Source of the DNA: Parus major
Lineage: Eukaryota; Chordata; Aves; Passeriformes; Paridae
Assembly: GCF_001522545.3 (NCBI RefSeq)
Contig: NC_031774.1
Location: 22,849,884 to 22,913,883 of the forward strand
Length of the DNA: 64,000 bases
Direction: 5' to 3'
Part shown: positions 63,106-64,000 of the stretch, piece by piece
Layout: every line of letters begins with the position of its first letter
How positions within the stretch are numbered: position 1 is the stretch's first letter
Notes under the pieces: generated by a model
Database searches by the model: none
The model's input: only the letters and a program-made list of their open reading frames with translations
Told to the model about the DNA's origin: nothing
Translations under genes and position numbers: made by a program

Positions 63106-64000
63106 CTAAAACCGGACGGGCAAGAGACAAAACAAAAAGTTCAAAAAACGAGAGGCAAATGGGAAATAAATAGCACAACGTTCCCATGGGAAAGGGAAGG
63201 GATGCAGACAGACAGCAGGTGCAGGTACAGGGCACTTCACTATCCCTCACTACTGCATGCTCCTATTTATTTTCATTTACATTATATATATCCTTGGAAG
63301 ACACAGGTAATGTCACAATAAATTACTCAAACTGGAAAAAATTTTCACTGTGTCTGTTTGGCACAGCAGATACTTGATGATTCTTAAGAGACTCTGGCTT
63401 CTCTCATATTACTTATTCCTGCTAGACAGTAAAAATTAAAAAAAATCTGTTTAATGACAAAATACACCTAATGCCTAATACAATAAAACATAACCCAAAA
63501 ATTCCATAGGAATATGTCACTATATGAGTCCCAAAGATTGTACCCTTGAGATGTTTGAATCCTTCTCTGCTGAGTAACAGATCTCTAAAGAACTGTTGGA
63601 CACTGTACAGTAAGCTAGTGAAATCCAGGGGGAAAAAATGGAGCTGAGGGTGAAATTTTTCTTAACTGGAAGACTGTTTTCCAGCTCTATTTTAAGTTTC
63701 TCAATATAGTCTTTCTCCTGTACAGGATGTGTGTGATGGTATTTACTTGAGACATATTCACTGAAAACATTCATAGTTTTTGAACGAGTTGCTTTAAAAT
63801 AAAATGCTGAGTTCAGTGACACATATTGCTAAAATACCAGGCTGGCTGGTTTATAGAAATCTTCCTATAAAAAGAGGATTAAGACTGATGAAAAAAATCT
63901 ATTAACCAGAAAATCTGACCTTGTTCCACTGCACTGCCTCAAACTGACAGAAAGAAAACTGGCATAATTAAGCTAAAGGAAATTAATCTTTATTTCTCAT
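63106..64000 (-). other. MADD intron, running off the window
   Basis: About 0.9 kb of AT-rich sequence with no exon that I can support on the - strand. The 100-codon frame at 63520-63822 shows no MADD-like sequence. Confidence 0.55.

Noticed and set aside
1..64000. Endogenous retrovirus, tRNA, rRNA or CRISPR features
   Set aside because: No paired LTRs, retroviral gene remnants, tRNA A/B boxes, rRNA segments or spaced repeats were seen on either strand.

Overview
The window is vertebrate nuclear DNA, most likely from a bird. The evidence is AT-rich sequence with GT-AG introns, two CR1-type LINE fragments, and a protein very close to my recollection of chicken cardiac myosin-binding protein C. 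It is not prokaryotic: I see no operons, ribosome binding sites or CRISPR arrays. The reading below rests on splice sites, codon phase and recalled family sequences; no search was run.

Positions 712 to about 50,700 on the + strand carry nearly all of MYBPC3 (cardiac MyBP-C). I placed 32 coding exons, and every junction keeps codon phase. Together they encode about 1,173 residues: the Pro/Ala linker, C1, the phosphorylatable M domain, and C2 to C10, ending at a TAA at 50,280-50,282. Only the start codon and C0 (two exons by homology) lie upstream of base 1. Two of the exons are 3 nucleotides long (8,033-8,035 and 14,284-14,286). When they are counted, the exon order matches the human gene from exon 3 to exon 34, so human exon numbers are used below. 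A non-coding exon 35 is proposed at 50,487.

The introns are long and mostly featureless. The intron between exons 23 and 24 holds a roughly 0.95 kb 5'-truncated CR1 on the - strand, and the intron between exons 29 and 30 holds a short CR1 3' tail on the + strand. The latter intron also contains a perfect 59-bp duplication around a perfect 19-bp Tn5/Nextera mosaic end, which is almost certainly a library or assembly artefact.

From about 50.7 to 60.1 kb no gene can be supported. From about 60.1 kb to the end, the - strand carries the 3' end of MADD: a 3' UTR, the last coding exon (61,472-61,579) and a 47-nt exon (63,059-63,105). MADD and MYBPC3 are therefore convergent, as in mammals. The two genes are not functionally linked. 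MYBPC3 is a sarcomeric thick-filament regulator of heart muscle, and MADD is a Rab3/Rab27 exchange factor and death-domain adaptor.

I see no new biological system. The most interesting items are the two 3-nt microexons, the run of phase-symmetric exons encoding the M-domain phosphorylation sites, the adapter artefact, and the unusual 3' end where the stop codon lies inside an AATAAA.
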